From Spirochaetaceae bacterium (GTDB taxonomy: Bacteria; Spirochaetota; Spirochaetia; DSM-27196; PWMO01), in NCBI GenBank assembly GCA_007693325.1, contig REDW01000093.1, forward strand, positions 1-50,012: DNA of 50,012 nt. The letters run 5' to 3'. Position numbers and translations under genes: made by a program. Below, piece by piece: positions 49,913 through 50,012 of the stretch (position 1 is the first letter of the stretch; each line of letters starts with the position of its first letter). The notes below the pieces were generated by a model. It made no database searches and was not told the origin of the DNA. It saw nothing but the letters and a program-made list of their open reading frames with translations.

Positions 49913-50012
49913 GTTGTGTTACAAGGTACCTGCGGCGGTAAGGGCCGTGGGTACCCATTGCGTGAACGAAGCTTTCACGGTAGAAGACGCAGGCTGGCTG
50001 TTCTGACTGCCG
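49913..50012. other. Right edge: unassigned sequence after the HRDC gene
   Basis: The last 100 bases hold no gene start I can support and no run of AAC codons resembling a template repeat. If the DGR reading is right, the template repeat and reverse transcriptase gene should follow within roughly the next 1.5 kb. Confidence 0.4.

Overview
The window looks like a piece of a moderately GC-rich spirochaete chromosome (Spirochaetales, Spirochaeta/Treponema relatives). This rests on gene content: a eukaryote-like isoleucyl-tRNA synthetase of the kind borreliae and treponemes carry, a short HrpA-type DEAH helicase about the size of the Borrelia protein, a GltS-like carrier, and a TvpA-like variable lipoprotein. 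Genes are densely packed with many 4-base overlaps and frequent GTG/TTG starts. I saw no rRNA or tRNA gene, CRISPR array or insertion sequence.

Layout. 1-7.9 kb: an EamA-type transporter (cut by the left edge), an UbiB/AarF kinase, a Host_attach-family protein, a NatA/NatB-like ABC exporter and a P2-type cation ATPase. 8-15.5 kb: ileS with a good promoter, an unknown lipoprotein, an isolated hisH-hisF pair, an FmdB-type zinc-ribbon protein with its own promoter, and an ArsR-type repressor translationally coupled to aroB behind an ArsR-like operator. 15.5-20.6 kb, minus strand: a plsC-like acyltransferase with a zinc ribbon, hisS and hrpA. 20.6-25.3 kb: a GltS-like symporter, a methyltransferase, a GH65 phosphorylase and a 57-residue protein with its own promoter. 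25.3-32.4 kb: a membrane PilZ protein, coaX, ftsH, a coupled cinA-like/hydrolase/mscS operon, and a small protein joining a degenerate receiver to a lone histidine-kinase dimerisation segment.

32.4-41.6 kb holds a FemAB-like acyltransferase, an M29 aminopeptidase, mgtE followed by the stump of an SGNH hydrolase, panE coupled to an FAD-linked oxidase that seems to start at CTG, mtnA-mtnP (methylthioadenosine salvage) and carbamate kinase. 41.6-46.9 kb holds a TspO/MBR protein, a receiver-PAS-PAS-PAS-HisKA_2 kinase, a SagB-type nitroreductase, a hotdog thioesterase and a VapBC module with tandem operator repeats.

The most exciting part is the right end (47.4-50.0 kb). A lipoprotein with two InlB-type repeats and a C-terminal FGE-sulfatase (C-type-lectin) fold ends in a block where 14 or 15 candidate variable codons all have the form NNC. 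This is what a diversity-generating retroelement (DGR) leaves when it mutates AAC codons. The next gene encodes an HRDC-domain protein of the type known as a DGR accessory factor. The template repeat and reverse transcriptase are not in the window; I predict they lie just past position 50012.
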